From Trichoplax adhaerens (taxonomy: Eukaryota > Placozoa > Uniplacotomia > Trichoplacea > Trichoplacidae), in assembly GCF_000150275.1 (NCBI RefSeq), contig NW_002060966.1, positions 76,415 through 140,414 on the forward strand: a stretch of DNA of 64,000 bases. The letters are read 5' to 3'. This document shows positions 1 to 13,249 of the stretch, in pieces. The notes beneath the pieces were generated by a model. The model worked only from the letters and a program-made list of their open reading frames with translations, made no database searches and was not told the origin of the DNA. Both the position numbers and the translations under genes were made by a program. Numbering within the stretch: the first letter of the stretch is position 1; each line of letters begins with the position of its first letter.

Positions 1-3000
1 TATCTACAGCTACCTAATGAAGACAACAATATTTACAAATATAGACATCGAATGACTAATACAAAATTTCAGATACAATGTGTCCTATCACGGAACATTT
101 CTACGATAATCTACAATCTACCATAAGTAAATTACAATCACAGTGATTTGAATTGTAAGAAGATTATTCTCGATTCTCTAATTAAACTACTAATTTCAGT
201 AGGCTGTATATATCACTATAAAAGTTAGTGCTATATTTTAAATATCACATATCTAAATTAGAAACTCTTTATATAAGGGTAAATCAACAATATCATCCTA
301 ACATAGATGTTTCTACTGTAATCTCGATATTACAGTGTGTAACTCCGTAGCATCATAAAAATATACTATTATTTGGAATACTAGACAATTGTATTCCAAG
401 GCACATAGGGTTTAACACAGCGAGACCTTTAAAACTTACTAGAAAATTAATATCTAATTTATTGTTGGCCAACACGCCGTTAATATAGGTTTCGGTAAGT
501 ATAACCGGTTTAACTACCCAAGTCACCTCGCTTATTAGAAATTAACCAAATTAATATCCTAAAGAGATTCTATCTGTTCAGATTAGATACAGTCTAGTCC
601 TATTAAATTTACTGTAAGGGTATTAAGATAATCATTGCTTGTTAATAGTTCAATAGATACGTATAAAGCTATCCTACTAAGGCATTTCCTCTAAACTTAG
701 GAATTGTACTTTGGACCTTAACAACTTTGGAGGTGATAGATACGATCAGTTAAGCAGGTTGTCAATTGCTATTTTAGTCTATCTAATCTTAAATTAAGGA
801 TATCAACTGTTAATTACTAAAATTACAATTAAGGAGAGCGTAACACGTTACTGAGATATAAACATATATAGAACGTAACATAGAAATAAAGTATACGTTA
901 CGGAGATTATATCCGTGGCACTCTTATGTAACTGAATCTGAAGACTAATTCGAAATATCGCAAATACTAAAATCTTAGTTATGTTATACTATCTTATCCG
1001 TTAGAACAAGCCATGGTCAAATGCAAAGATCCAATAATTATTCGATATAAAAAGCCATTTCGTTTTATCGTGCATGAGTTTCAAATAGTAATAGACAGAT
1101 TTTAGAACTCTTAAAAATGTTTGAGAATTCTTATGTAAATAAGCCGCAGCCAAAACAATAATATTCATTGATAGACTATGATTAGTGTTCGTGCCAACAT
1201 ATGGTTTGAACCTAGATGAGATTAATTTACGATAATGTCGCTGACAACAAAGCTGTTTATTTTATTATCAAAGACGCTTATCAAACAGTACGATTTTTGT
1301 CTCATATGAAATTGACTTTGAAGACTACCACAATTATGGAATATAGTTCAATACAAATCAAAGTTATTTTATTTTGGCATCCTTTTACAACACATTACAG
1401 TGCTTATTAACGTATCTAAAACTGTTTTATCTAATTGAAATTCTTCATTTTGCATTTAATATTCATATTAAAAATAGAAATTCCTATAATGGTTTATAAT
1501 TACAAGATTTATCGGTCAAGAAAGAATCAACTGGAACAAGAATCTAAAGTGATATTGTCACAACCGAGTTTGCAACACAAAAATTAACAAGATTCTTTCC
1601 TCTAATGTAATCTTAATATCTAAGCAACTCTAAGCACTTTTCAATCTACCCAACTTAGATTCGAGTCTTAGACTATAGAATACTCATGTTAAGAATCAAA
1701 ACTTTGTTCTAAAAGCTATGTATTAAAATGACTGATTGATCTCACAACTTCCAATCTACTACTAACAACTGATAATCATCTGGTTATCGACTAATTTATT
1801 GGCTCTCTCAATTAAGAACTTTGAGGCTTTTATATAGCCTCACAAAATTCGTTAGTCCAAAAAAATGATAAATTGATAGCCAAGTCTACATACTGAATAT
1901 AGCAAGAATCACAACACACTTTCTATGACATTTAATAGTAGTCAATTAATAGCTAGGCGTTAACATATGATTTATTACTGAATAAAATTATGCCATTGAT
2001 GACGCAATAATTAATTAATTGTCCCAGGCATATACTGAGCTCAACGCGAAGTAAAGCTCTTATCCGTATTTCTGAAATACGAGTTAGATGCATTTAGTAT
2101 AACATATCTACCGCAATAAAGTGCTTACAATCCGAAATGAATTATCCAAAAAATACCTCTTCTCAAATAATTAATTCTTGTATTCTATCATGCAAATCTA
2201 TGTAATTAAGATATTATTAAACTTTCGTCTATGTCCAATACCATAAAATGGTAGGCATCTTTACAATTACTACTGTAGTACATCAAATTCGCATAGATTC
2301 CATACCGTACTTAATTAAGCAATTACAATTAGAATAAATCAATAATGTCTTATATGGGTATCACAGTCGTCAAAAAAACTTAGATATCGAAGTGTAGTTT
2401 ATGATAGCATTTTGTTTTGAACTTCTTAGAAGTATAAACTACTGCTTTAAGAATTGTCATTACTAGTAATAACCTAAGTTCCTATGATATTATGATGATA
2501 TAGTTATATGTTACAAGTATGTATCGAGAACATAGGAGCTAGACAGGGCTTACATTCGAAGTAGATTTACATATGAAATTGCTTATTACCTCGAATGTCC
2601 GTGTACGATAATTCTATCGCTATAACATGTTTGTAATTGAAATATGTTAATAGCATATTAAATATGTTTATAACTACTGAAAGAATATACAAGAAGGACT
2701 GTGATCAATAAAAAGTGATCCAGGTTAAGGCTAAGTTGTATGATAGCTTTATATCGTATATTGTGTTGAGCGAGTTAGTACTTCGTAAGGATTCCAGCTA
2801 CAATACAGTAGTCTAGGGAAGTAGTTCTGCGGATTAAAGTAAAAGTTTATTAGAAATACTGCATTGTTTTCTGGTGTCGTAAGAATAGTTATGGCAATAG
2901 GCAATCATTAATCTTCAAATATCGCATTAATATCTAATATAAGAAATCCAAATTATATAAATATAAATACTTAAAGAAATGAATATAAGGGGCTGCACCA

Positions 3001-4694
3001 CATAGTCATAAAACATCCAACAATTACTAGTCACAAAGCATTGTTGCTGTTTTATCGAATATCCGCTCCAAATAGTGATCGGTAATTTTCAAGTTTTGAA
3101 AATATTCAAATTATCCAACAATAGCTAGTGTGTGTATAACATATACGCACTTTTCTTACCGGATATTTACTAAATAAAATGATTTAGTCGAGAAATGTCC
3201 TTGTAATACGAGATGCAGCCAAGATTTAATCGTGATGAAATGTCGCTGTCTAAATAGTAGAAAGTTAGATGTGACAAGTCTGTACTCAATCATGTGTGTC
3301 AGATAATACGAGCTTATTTAGCATCTAAGACGTCGTTATATTAGTCATGTCCGCTATTAAAATCAAGCAATTAACTAAAATATAGGAATCTAATACAATA
3401 ACGACCTATCGATTCCCTACACCAGAAATGAAAAAGTAATATTCAGATTTCATTCTTTTGAAAGTAACAATGCTTTGTCAATACAGAAAAAACTTTATGA
3501 ATCATTCATATACTGTAAAGTAACATTTGAAGAGTAAAACCAGGAGCTTCAAGAGATTTAAATTTTTGCAAGCAGTTTCACGACTATTTATAATTTTGAT
3601 CCGAAAGTAATATTTTAGATCCCATAAAACGATTTGCTAGCCGATTAGATTAAATTTGGAATTTTCCACTATTGTCCATATCTTTATTGATAAAAGATAG
3701 CTATTATTTCAATTTTTAACGATGATGCTTAACAAAGGCATGAACAGACTTGACGTCAACATAGCAGACTAGATAGTGAAAGGAATTCTATTGACTTTGT
3801 TTCTGAGAATGATTAAAAATATGTTTGTAACCTGCTTCAAAATTGAATAATAGAGTTCTGGATCGATAATCAATAATCCTATAAATGTGTATGAAAAAAT
3901 AGTTGTTGCTTTTAATAGTAAAATAATTAGAAAATATTTCCTGAAATGAATCACAAGGCATATTGTAAATAGAAAAGAATAACTTTCAGTTAAACCTAAG
4001 AAAAATTCTGAATGGCTTAGTATAGTAACTCTCTGATTTGCATTTATTTTCTTTCATAGACATTATCTAAAGAAATTTACTTCGTAAAGTAAATAATGAA
4101 CGTTTAATAAAGCCATATTAGACAGTAATTCGGCAACAATTGCTATAAATTATTGACGGTCAACTTTATTAACTTCACTGATTGAAATAAATTCTTTGAG
4201 GAGACAAAAATTTCAAAATTATTTTAAAAAACTTACTTCAAATACTCAAGAAAGCATTTTAAAAGCTTTAATACATTTTTCTTTGAAGTCTTGAAGGCTA
4301 AGCTTGATTTACTATCAAGTAAAAGTACTTGATAGATTATTTCACCTATTTTAAAAAAGTCTACATCATATCTCGTATACTTGGAAGGAAACGATACTTT
4401 TAATCATAAAATTGACTGCTTGCTGATCTCGCTCTATCTTTATTCGTTAACGTCAAATGCATAACATCACTGGTAATTATTGGAAAGTGTTAATTAAGCA
4501 TCAGCAGATTGAAGGTCTCGATTGGTAAATTATTGCAAAGAGAGAGTCAAAATATCTTGATTTTCAAATTCGTATGAGGACAAGCTTATCAATTCTTAAT
4601 AGCCTTATTTCGCATCAAAAGAAACTTAAAATCCCAAAATTAAATTGAAACTGTCCGATGACACATTAAACTTCAGGAAAGTAGCTTAGAAGAA
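1..4694. other. Non-coding stretch before the GPCR array
   Basis: I find no coding sequence I can support. Open frames are short, AT-driven and without recognisable protein motifs. The part from about 370 to 925 is one copy of a dispersed repeat whose inverted partner is near 51755-52210 (separate entry). The last 300 bases hold the upstream region of the first GPCR copy; no clear TATA box stands out. Confidence 0.6.
370..925 (+). repeat. Dispersed repeat, copy A (inverted partner near 52 kb)
   Basis: The sequence from the TTTGGAATAC block (about 375) to the CATAGAAATAAAGTATACG block (about 880-900) matches, on the opposite strand, 51755-52210. Shared blocks in the same order include AGGGTTTAACA, AGATTAGATACAGTCT, GGAGGTGATAGATA, GGATATCAACTGTTAATTAC and CATAGAAATAA. 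Copy A is longer by an internal segment around 480-560. There is no long ORF, so this looks like a non-autonomous element or fossil fragment. Ends are approximate because I could not define terminal repeats or target duplications. Confidence 0.75.
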
Positions 4695-5706
4695 ATGGTA
4701 AATTCTAGTTACAATTATTCACTCTTGACGATAACTTCATTTACTTGTATTCCTGTCGGAGTTGTGGGTACAATTACAAATGTTTTCCTTCTAATCATTA
4801 TTTCAGCTTCAAAGTCTTTGAAGGATCCGGGCTATAAGATCATTTCTAACATTATTGCTTGTGATGGTATAAGTTCGATCCAATTTTTTGTGATTTTTCT
4901 TGGCCCGTACCTTTTAACTGATTCCACGTTTTATGCAAGCCGAATTTATTGTAGAATTTTATTCTGCTCAATGTATTCGACTTATAACGTCTCGGCCTTT
5001 AGTTTAACAGCTATAAGCTTTCATCGTTGTAAAATTGTTATCAAAGCTTCGCAAACCCGTTTTAAAAAGCTTGAACTGCAGAAGATTAATAGGTTAATAG
5101 CAATTATTTGGATATTCAGCTACGTATTTTCTGTACCTGTGATATTCTTTACCGATACTAGTAAAGTCGTAACTGGTTACTGTGATATAAGCTATGTCCA
5201 AGGCTATTCGTATTTAACACTTGTTTACTTTGTTTGTATGGCTGCAGTTACATACACTATACCATTAATTGCCATGACTATTAATTACGCGCGATTAATA
5301 AAACGACTACAGACGCATATTAGTACCTGGTGAAAATCAAATTAGTACGCGTCTTAGTCGACGCCGTGATCAAGTTACTAGAACGCTTATAGCCGTCACG
5401 AGCATTTTTATGCTCTTTAACGGTCCACTGTTTATTACTTTTATTTGTATGGCCGCCAACTTGAAAAACTATTACTTATTACGAAATGAGAACTTTATCG
5501 TCTACTTTATTTCTTTGCTAGCGCTACCTATGGCTTTATTTGTAAGTGCCATCAATCCAATATTTTATATAAGTTTAGATAAAAACATCTTAGAGATTGT
5601 TAAGCAGAAGTTAAGAATGAAATCAGAAGATAATACACGCATTCATTCTGCAACGTTAAGATCAAAATCTAGGAAAGTGCTTGTTCGTTCTAATTCACAG
5701 CTATAA
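4695..5706 (+). pseudogene. Class A GPCR, array copy 1, interrupted by one frameshift
   Basis: Intronless rhodopsin-type 7TM receptor, close paralogue of the intact copies at 13250 and 18448. Residues 1-212 run from the ATG at 4695 through TM1 (with TxxN), TM2 (ACD), TM3, TM4 and TM5, then meet TGA at 5331. TM6 and TM7 continue in the next frame from about 5325 to TAA at 5706, ending with an NPIFYI motif (NPxxY) and a basic C-terminal tail. Aligning with the paralogue places one extra base between TM5 and TM6, near 5310-5325, just before the PGEN/PGDN segment. The DRY position reads HRC. Everything else is preserved, so the break is either recent or a sequencing error. Confidence 0.85.
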
Positions 5707-8438
5707 TATTTAGCAATATATACTCTAAGTGATTGTCTTTTTGGAAAAATGCTGAGAACCAGTGTAACATAACTACTTTGAGATTGCAGATTATTTGCCA
5801 TGCTAAGTATGGAGTTACATAGAATGTAAGCCTCATCTTACCTAGATAATTACTCTTCTTGCGTACCATCGATCATTTACGCGATAGAGCTAAATCATTA
5901 CATCGTAGGGATAAAAATACAGTAAATGTGTAAATCACATTTTATATCGTGAATGCTTTATTGTAGGGTCATTAGTGGATAATAACAGTGGCGAAATATG
6001 TGTCAGGCTACGATTTCTCTTATATTTCTAGTTCTTAGAAAACGTACACGTTTAAGCGGCTAACTTTAGAGATTTTACATGTTCAATCTGAGTTCTTGCT
6101 TGCATTTATCTTCTACTAAAATAATTTTAAGTCTAATAATAGGTCTGTAAAGTTCAGTAGGCAAAAAATTATTGCAATTTAATGATTTATTAGTATAATT
6201 CAGTATTATGGCAACTAAGGCCCTCCAATGATGCTGTAACCTTCGCTCTACATACGTATATGCCATTATATGACTCGATGGACTTGTACCGTACTTATTG
6301 GTAGATTAGTAAATATTTAAAGATTTAAAAAAGATGAAAAACTGTAATTATGTAAGCAAAAAGTTTGTAGATTAATTTGTTTCATAGGTACGGTAATAAT
6401 TATAGATTTAATGTCAAAGATTTTGACGTCAGCATAATGACTTTTGACTGTTATAGAAATTCCATTCTATTGTTCGTTGTATGATTCATATTAAGTTGGC
6501 TAATTTCTTCGTAGAATGAGGAATAAAACCTCAGAAAAGAAATTTATTGGCTTTTCAAAAATTAAATTATGATTGTTGCAAAAGTATTGTAAAGTTCTTT
6601 TTTTGTACATTTCCTAGAGTGGAGGATTAAATCATGATGTAAGTTTAATAGTCAGAACTTTTAAATCAAATGCTCTTCAAAATATATAACGGGATACGGA
6701 GTTAGCTTTTTCGAGATTTTTATTTGATCATAATTATCCATAAAATTCAGTATGGTACATATTTATTACTGAAACTACGGTAAAGAGTGCAATTTTATGT
6801 TAACTAAACGAAATTTCAGCCTAGATTGTTTGGCATTATCAATGTGTAATATCACTAAAATTCTTAGCTGGCACATATTCGATTCTAAATTATATTCGCT
6901 ATAATAATCATTGCTAAAAGCCATTTTAATTCATCATTATTTAGCCTCTAAGCAATAGGATATTAAGCTCAATAAATCTTCCTCAAGGGCTGATAGCCCT
7001 TATTGAGATCTTTAATTTACTTCTAAGTTTAGACCCTTTGAATCATTCGGCCTGATTTATCTATGAGCTACTGCATAAATAGAATTTCAGAGGTTTTAGC
7101 AAATTTCCTTGGTAAGGTAGATTGAGAGTATACTTTTAATATGAAGTTGTAATGGGAACTATTCCAAACCTTATCCTGAGACAGTCACTTACTAAATTAT
7201 ATCTCAGCCATAGGGATCTATTAAAATCATCCTAGTATTACGGTACTTTATCACCAAAATGATAGGGTTACTGATAATGTTACTGCTCAAAGTGTTACAG
7301 AGCTACAGTAAATTTAATTTTGGGAGAGAACATTCCTACTAAACCTTACGGCGATTACAGTAGTAATTTATGGAAGCAACTCAAAGTAAGTGCTTTACTT
7401 TGAACTAGTAACCATGTCGGAAAGTAGTCCGTGAAACTCGCAGAATAATTGTCTAGATCAATATAGAATCTATAAAAAAATGGCTTTTACTACAGAATTT
7501 TAAGGCAGTGAAGTAATAGCTAATTGGAACAAGATTCCGTAATAATCTAAGGTGTCATGATTTCTAAAGGAGCAAAACCTCTCATAAGTACATCTCGGCA
7601 GTTCATAAATACAGTTTGCTTATTCTATTTAGGCCAACAAAGTTACCTACAATCAGAATTGAACCACCAATCAGGAGACTTTTCCACAAGTAGATTATTA
7701 CTAAGTTTTGCAGTATGAGTCATTCTGCTTAACTTTTGTACCACGAAGCTCTATATAATGATGATAAATTACACGCTGCGTTGCTCAAGCAATATCGATC
7801 ACTACCAATACACCTTTTCAAATACTCTATGAATAATTGCAAATAATTAACAACGAAAAACTGAAGATTACCATGCCATTCAAACTTTGATCTCGATTAC
7901 TCGGATCAAAAGCTAACAGAAAGAGAGTTTTCCTTTTCAGGCTTGGAGGGGAAAAAGGTGAAACTGTAAGACCACTATATCAAATCACCTGATTTAACAG
8001 AGGCTTTTGCTTGACATCCGAAAGGACTACGTCAACAACTCCAATTACGATAATATAGCAAATAACTTACTAAATATTATAGGAAGCGAACTACTAAATC
8101 AATAAGCTAAGGTTAGTTATTTAGAATAAATGAAAGTAAAACTTGAATATAGAGATTTACTATTAGTAATCATCTTTAGATTTTAAATCAAGGCTGTGAT
8201 CGCTTATATAAAATAATTAATGCATGGGAGATGACAATCAACTGCTTCAAGGTTGCATGTTTTATTGCGAAGTGCAAAGAAGATATCTGTACTTAAAGGA
8301 TTTATGCATAAGTAATCTATTTTTCTGAATTACTTTATTATTCGCACGATTACAAATAAATGATCAAAATTTTAATAACCGAAAGAAATGAAAAATTAAA
8401 GTATTAAAATGAAACTTCGAAATTATTATATAAGTGGG
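5707..8438. other. Intergenic, no gene recognised
   Basis: Spacer between the first two GPCR array copies. No ORF with recognisable protein character on either strand. A small hairpin (AAGGGCT-GAT-AGCCCTT within a longer CTCAATAA...TTATTGAG pair) lies near 6970-7005; nothing else stands out. Confidence 0.5.
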
Positions 8439-8626
8439 ATGTCAAATTCAATTTCTGATATATCGTTTGAGCTTACCGCTGCAAATTCCAGTATTCCATT
8501 TGCAATTGGCGGTTTCATAATCAATTCATTCCTCTTCATCACCATTTCTATATCGAAGTATTCAGTGATCCTATATTTAAATGATCCCATCTATAGGATC
8601 ACTGCTTACCATATTACTTGCGACTT

Positions 8627-8866
8627 GTAATGGTTTGTATAGGCGAAATAAATTGTTGGGCCTTGGCTGATAATTAATGAATCGGTGAAGTACGATATTT
8701 GCTGTTATAGCAATTACTCAGAGCCGGACTGATAGCTTGTAAACTGTGCTCAAATATGTTAGTATTGATGTTAAAGCGTTTTAATGCTGTTACAGAATCT
8801 AAGTCGATCTTATACCGTAAGATCATTAATCTACGGACCTAACGAAGTATCGTTGAGTCTTTCACT
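8627..8866. mobile_element. 240-bp insertion in GPCR pseudogene, possible 6-bp target duplication
   Basis: Relative to the intact paralogues, the TM2 codons ...TGC GAC TT and ATT AGT AGC are separated by 240 bp. CGACTT occurs immediately before (8621-8626) and at the end (8867-8872) of the extra DNA, consistent with a 6-bp target-site duplication. No terminal inverted repeats or coding sequence are visible. The insertion is well supported by the protein alignment. The element type is unknown, and the short direct repeat could be coincidence. Confidence 0.5.
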
Positions 8867-9058
8867 CGACTTTATTAGTAGCTTCCACTATTTCATTTTT
8901 TAACCTGTAGCATTTTTGTTATCCTAGATTTGACTTTTTATCCCAGCGATATTTATTGTAAAATTATATTTATTTCTGTGCAATCAACTTCTAAAATTTC
9001 GGTTTCCAGTATTAATATAATTAACTGCCTTCGTTATATACTTTCTGCTAAGGGTCAT

Positions 9059-9652
9059 TGTCACGGTACGCCGTTACTAATTAAGTAACTGTTGATTTAT
9101 GAATGCTTATGAATAGATAAGATAAGGTTATGTGCTATGTTTAATGCGCTTGTAGCTGATAATAGGATGGTAGAAATGAGATAGAAATATAAGTTGTTAA
9201 CAGTTAATTTACTGTAGTTTTGTAAGGTGTGTTAATCTCTAAAAATTGAGCCGTATATGGACGAAGGTTAAGCGTCTTAACACCTGATAGCTTGTAGCTA
9301 TCTAAGTCTGAGAATATCGACATGTATATTTAGTAATGGTATTATACAGTACTAATTAATGTAACTTGTAAAGTATGAATTCTCACCCGATAATATTGGA
9401 ATTCACTGTAGAAACCTATTTAAGCGCGTGTGTTTGTAGAATAAAGTTAGTAAAATTGTTCAAGAAACGGCTAGGCTCATATCGTGAAGAATAGTGTAAT
9501 AATTAGTCAGTTGTCTGTGGATATCAGCCGAGAAATCGAGTTCTCAAATACTTCTCTCATAGAAACTGAAAGTACTGGGAGAAATAGCCCAAGTTTTAAG
9601 CAACTACACTAGAGTTCTTTACTTTCCTTTGCCACAAGCGAGGGTTGTGACA
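9059..9652. mobile_element. Solo LTR (copy 1), 594 bp
   Basis: Begins TGTCACGG and ends TTGTGACA, so it has TG...CA termini within a 6-bp inverted repeat (TGTCAC/GTGACA). It is flanked by perfect 5-bp direct repeats GTCAT (9054-9058 and 9653-9657). A TATTTAA box at 9417 and an AATAAA at 9440 resemble a retroviral-type U3/R arrangement. A second copy with its own target duplication is at 38657-39245; by eye about 35 base differences and a few short gaps separate them. No internal retrotransposon domain is adjacent, so it is a solo LTR, presumably left by LTR-LTR recombination. It interrupts the GPCR pseudogene. Confidence 0.9.
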
Positions 9653-9750
9653 GTCATTCGAAGTTAACTTTTACATTTGTTTTTAGTATTAGTACAGTTT
9701 CTAAACTTATACCATCAATAGTTATAGCTAATAATTTTATAAACATTTAA

Positions 9751-12700
9751 TATTGAGAAGGACTTGTTCGTGTAATGAAGGCATAATAGTTCCAGTTATT
9801 CTGGTACACAAATAAGTATTGGGAAATTAGTTCTAATTAATGGCTGCAGACAAGGTAAATTTGCTTGAGTAATAAACGAAAGTACAGGTGTTAACATTTT
9901 CTCTACAAGATCAAACCGTACCTTATGACATACTTCTACTACTTCTCAAATTCGCAGCTACCTTGCTACATTTCTCCAGCGTATTGCTTTAGCATCCTTA
10001 ATTTTAGCAATTTTGAATATATTTAATACTTTGGAATCATTAACAAATAGCATTGCTTAAAATGGAAAATCAAGTAATATTTTATGTTCACTCGAAATAT
10101 AATTCAGCTTACGTAATTATATTCATATAGATACAATTCAAGATATAACTGTTTCGACTTGATCTGCTATATGATTTATTCCAGATATTTTTTAAGGGAC
10201 AGCAGTTAGTATAATATTTATTTTCTAAAGCTTTGTATAAGCAGCAAAAATAGATGAGTAAAGTTCTATTTTCTGTAAAATCATCACGGATGTTAGAACA
10301 AGCAGTACAAACAGTTACGTAGCCTATTCTTTATGTTAACCAAGAAGATGATTGCCTTACAGTATTATGACTTCAATATTTTAGCGGCTTTTTAGCTGTG
10401 ATCGTTGATATTTCTTTTGATATTAAAAATTATAAATGAAATTACTGTACTTTCCATTATCGAGACCCATATGTTGATATAAAATATAAATTATTTACCT
10501 TTGGATGAGCTATAGAGGAGCATAGCTGGAACTTGTTCTATTCTACTAGTAAGTTGCCTACTTAGGGGGCTGATAATATAAGCGACATTAACGATCAGGG
10601 ACCATCCACATCTAGGCAACCATATGAAATAAATTCAGTTAGGCAAATAAATCTTAAATTCTATATTAATGACTTTAGGAAATTAAACTGTCTTAGGTGA
10701 TTTCATTATTAAGTGCCGCGATGTAATTGTTTATTCCAGTATTTATAGATTTAATACGAGCATCACAACATATTAGGCCTAAGTGTGATTAAAGTGATGG
10801 AGCAGTAGGTTTAGAGAGAGAGAGAGTAAAGGTTTAGAATTTCGTATCCGTAAATATGCGTTACTGTCAAAGTATTTCAATCATTTTCCAGTAGAATCCT
10901 TACTAGCGTCATACAAAGATGTAGTGCAGCCCTAAATATAACTTGGATTGTGATTGTAAGACTGCACAAGAGTAAGAGTACTCGTATGTTAGATTGTATG
11001 ATTTTGAAGATATCTATTTGTAGAAGAGGCTTACAGATGTATTGTCTTGATACTATTGAGATGTTTATATTAAGATTTCATGATAATAATAGATATCGGT
11101 AATTATGTTAATACTGTAAGCCTTGCATTGTGGCGCTTAATTAGACGTGTGAATAATGAATAGCTCGCGCGATGATAAGCTGTTATCTTGCAACTTAATT
11201 GGCAAGTGTAACGAAACATAGCATTGTGATTGTAGACTTTTAGCTATGTTAGTAAGATATACGGGAACGTAACTTTCTATATTTATCTTCAGACGTATTT
11301 AGTAGCTCACTACTATGGACTGTAATGGTAGATTCTATGCTATAGTACAGATGACTATATATAGTAAGGTGTTGAGTTACTATTAAGGCTAGAGGATAAA
11401 TAGAACTGCAATTCATATATTAGGATATGCGTAGTTTACCGTACTTTGACTGCTAAGAATAATATCTACGGAAATACTGTAGTTGTTTCCATATCGGATT
11501 AATGATGGTCCGCTGTAAAATGTTGTCACTAATAATAATTTGACTAAGTGTAAATTAAGGTAGAATGTTGCTATGTTGATTGTGGCTGTGGCTGCTACGA
11601 AATGAATATAAGCTGGCAACTTTAGACTATTCAGTTCGTTCTTTCTAGAAGTCCTTCTATAGTTGTATTCGGCTAGAGAGATCTAATTAATTCTAATTTT
11701 CTAGGATTTTGGAATTTTCGTATTGGATTTATCTCTGCAAGATTAGATTTTAATGTATAAAAATTCATTCTGTAATAAAATGTATATAAACTACGAGCTT
11801 TCGCTGTAAAACATAGTCCAGAGATAGTCCTATTGAAGCTAGATAGTTCTTGGTAGTTGTAGAACGAACCTAATCTATTTAATAAAGTGAAATTTACAAG
11901 AAACTGTAGGTCTTTTGTATTTTTGAGGAGACACGTTATCACAAAAGATAAAATGTAAGTCTTCCAACATAATTATGATAAACAAATATGCCAATTATGA
12001 ACAGAACAATAATATATAGTAACTGGAAATTTTATTAGTAAATGCACTTAGCGCTATTAAAAATTATCGTGATTCCTTGCTGACATCAGTAAACATCAAT
12101 TTGAAGTTAATACATGGAACATCAGCAGGAATACGCTCATTATAAAAAAATTTATTTAATAGTTCGTAGAATAGAATATTATGCTGACAATTTCCTTTCG
12201 AAGAAAATCAAGAATGCAATACAGAAAGATTGAATTATTTTTATTGTATAGAATTGTATAATGGACTTTTTGTTAAAATATTTCATAAATTGGGGCATAT
12301 TATTTGATATCAATTTAGACAGCTATTTTTGGAGTCTACATAATTTAATATTAGATAATACGTCGACAAGTAATCTCCTAAATTAGTTTTCGCCTAATCT
12401 TCGCTGCTTTCGGAACATGAATCAGCCATTCAGGAGAAGAATGAAAAAGCTTTTAAAAGTTTTATTTAATGATAACTAAAATTTGATCTGAACTATTTTT
12501 AATTACCGGCATTTAACTTCATTACTGCTTAACATAAGTCAAAATTATTCTTGATGATTATTCTGCTTTGGCTATAAGATCAATGGCGACTTAAGTATAA
12601 TTATAGTACTATCATGTTTTAAGAGAGATTTAAATTCTATCAAATCTCATTTTAAAATTCATACGGTTTGATTATCTCTACTAAATTTCAAATAACACTT

Positions 12701-13249
12701 TTACGTCTGCAAATTCTAACACTTCTTGTTTTTTTACTCTTTGGTAAAAACTTTTATTTTATCGATTAATTTGCAGTCATTTTTTTATAAATAAGAAAAT
12801 CTCTGATAACCGTAAATATCAATAGGTTATAAGAAAATTGACCTTTGACTAGGAAATTGATAAGTTTCCATCTTTTTATTTGAAATATTACTGCCGATTA
12901 CAATACCGTTTTAATTTTGAATCATATATGCTTCAAAAAATTGAACTTACATAGAAAGTGTTAAATAGCAACCAAATTTATTAACTCTCGGCTTGAAGTT
13001 CTTTACTTTATATCATTTGAGGATCAACCGATTTCTCTACAGTCGCTTTGCATATAATTAGTAATTTTATATCAGATTTATTTTTATCTTCTATGTATGC
13101 ATAATACGTCTACAGAAAATACCCAGACTTTTAAACTTGTATTTGGATCTTAAAAGAGAACATCATTCCCTGATTGGGGAAAGAAAGGAACGAAATAAAG
13201 AGGATAGTTATTTTAGAAAATTAAATGTAAGAAAGGTATCGCTAGGACC
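9751..13249. other. Intergenic, no gene recognised
   Basis: No supportable gene on either strand. Contains an (AG)n microsatellite at about 10812-10826. Minus-strand open frames at 11.4-11.9 kb have no domain character. The last 300 bases precede the next GPCR and are strongly T-rich. Confidence 0.5.

Larger units (their letters stand above)
8439..9750 (+). pseudogene. Decayed class A GPCR, array copy 2, split by two insertions
   Basis: The ATG at 8439 opens an N-terminus and TM1 like those of the intact copies, then NDPIYRITAYHITCDL (TM2 start) and a stop at 8628. A 240-bp insert follows (8627-8866). At 8873 the homology resumes with ISSFHYFIF and a stop, then after a frame change SDIYCKIIFISVQST (TM3, matching RIYCKFLIYSLYST) from about 8950. 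It is cut at 9058 by a 594-bp solo LTR. Directly after the LTR (9658) KLTFTFVF...P...NNFINI aligns with TM5 of the paralogues (YLTFIYFL...P...CNYTRLI), after a deletion of TM4. TM6 and TM7 are not recognisable. Multiple stops and indels make this a true pseudogene. Confidence 0.82.
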
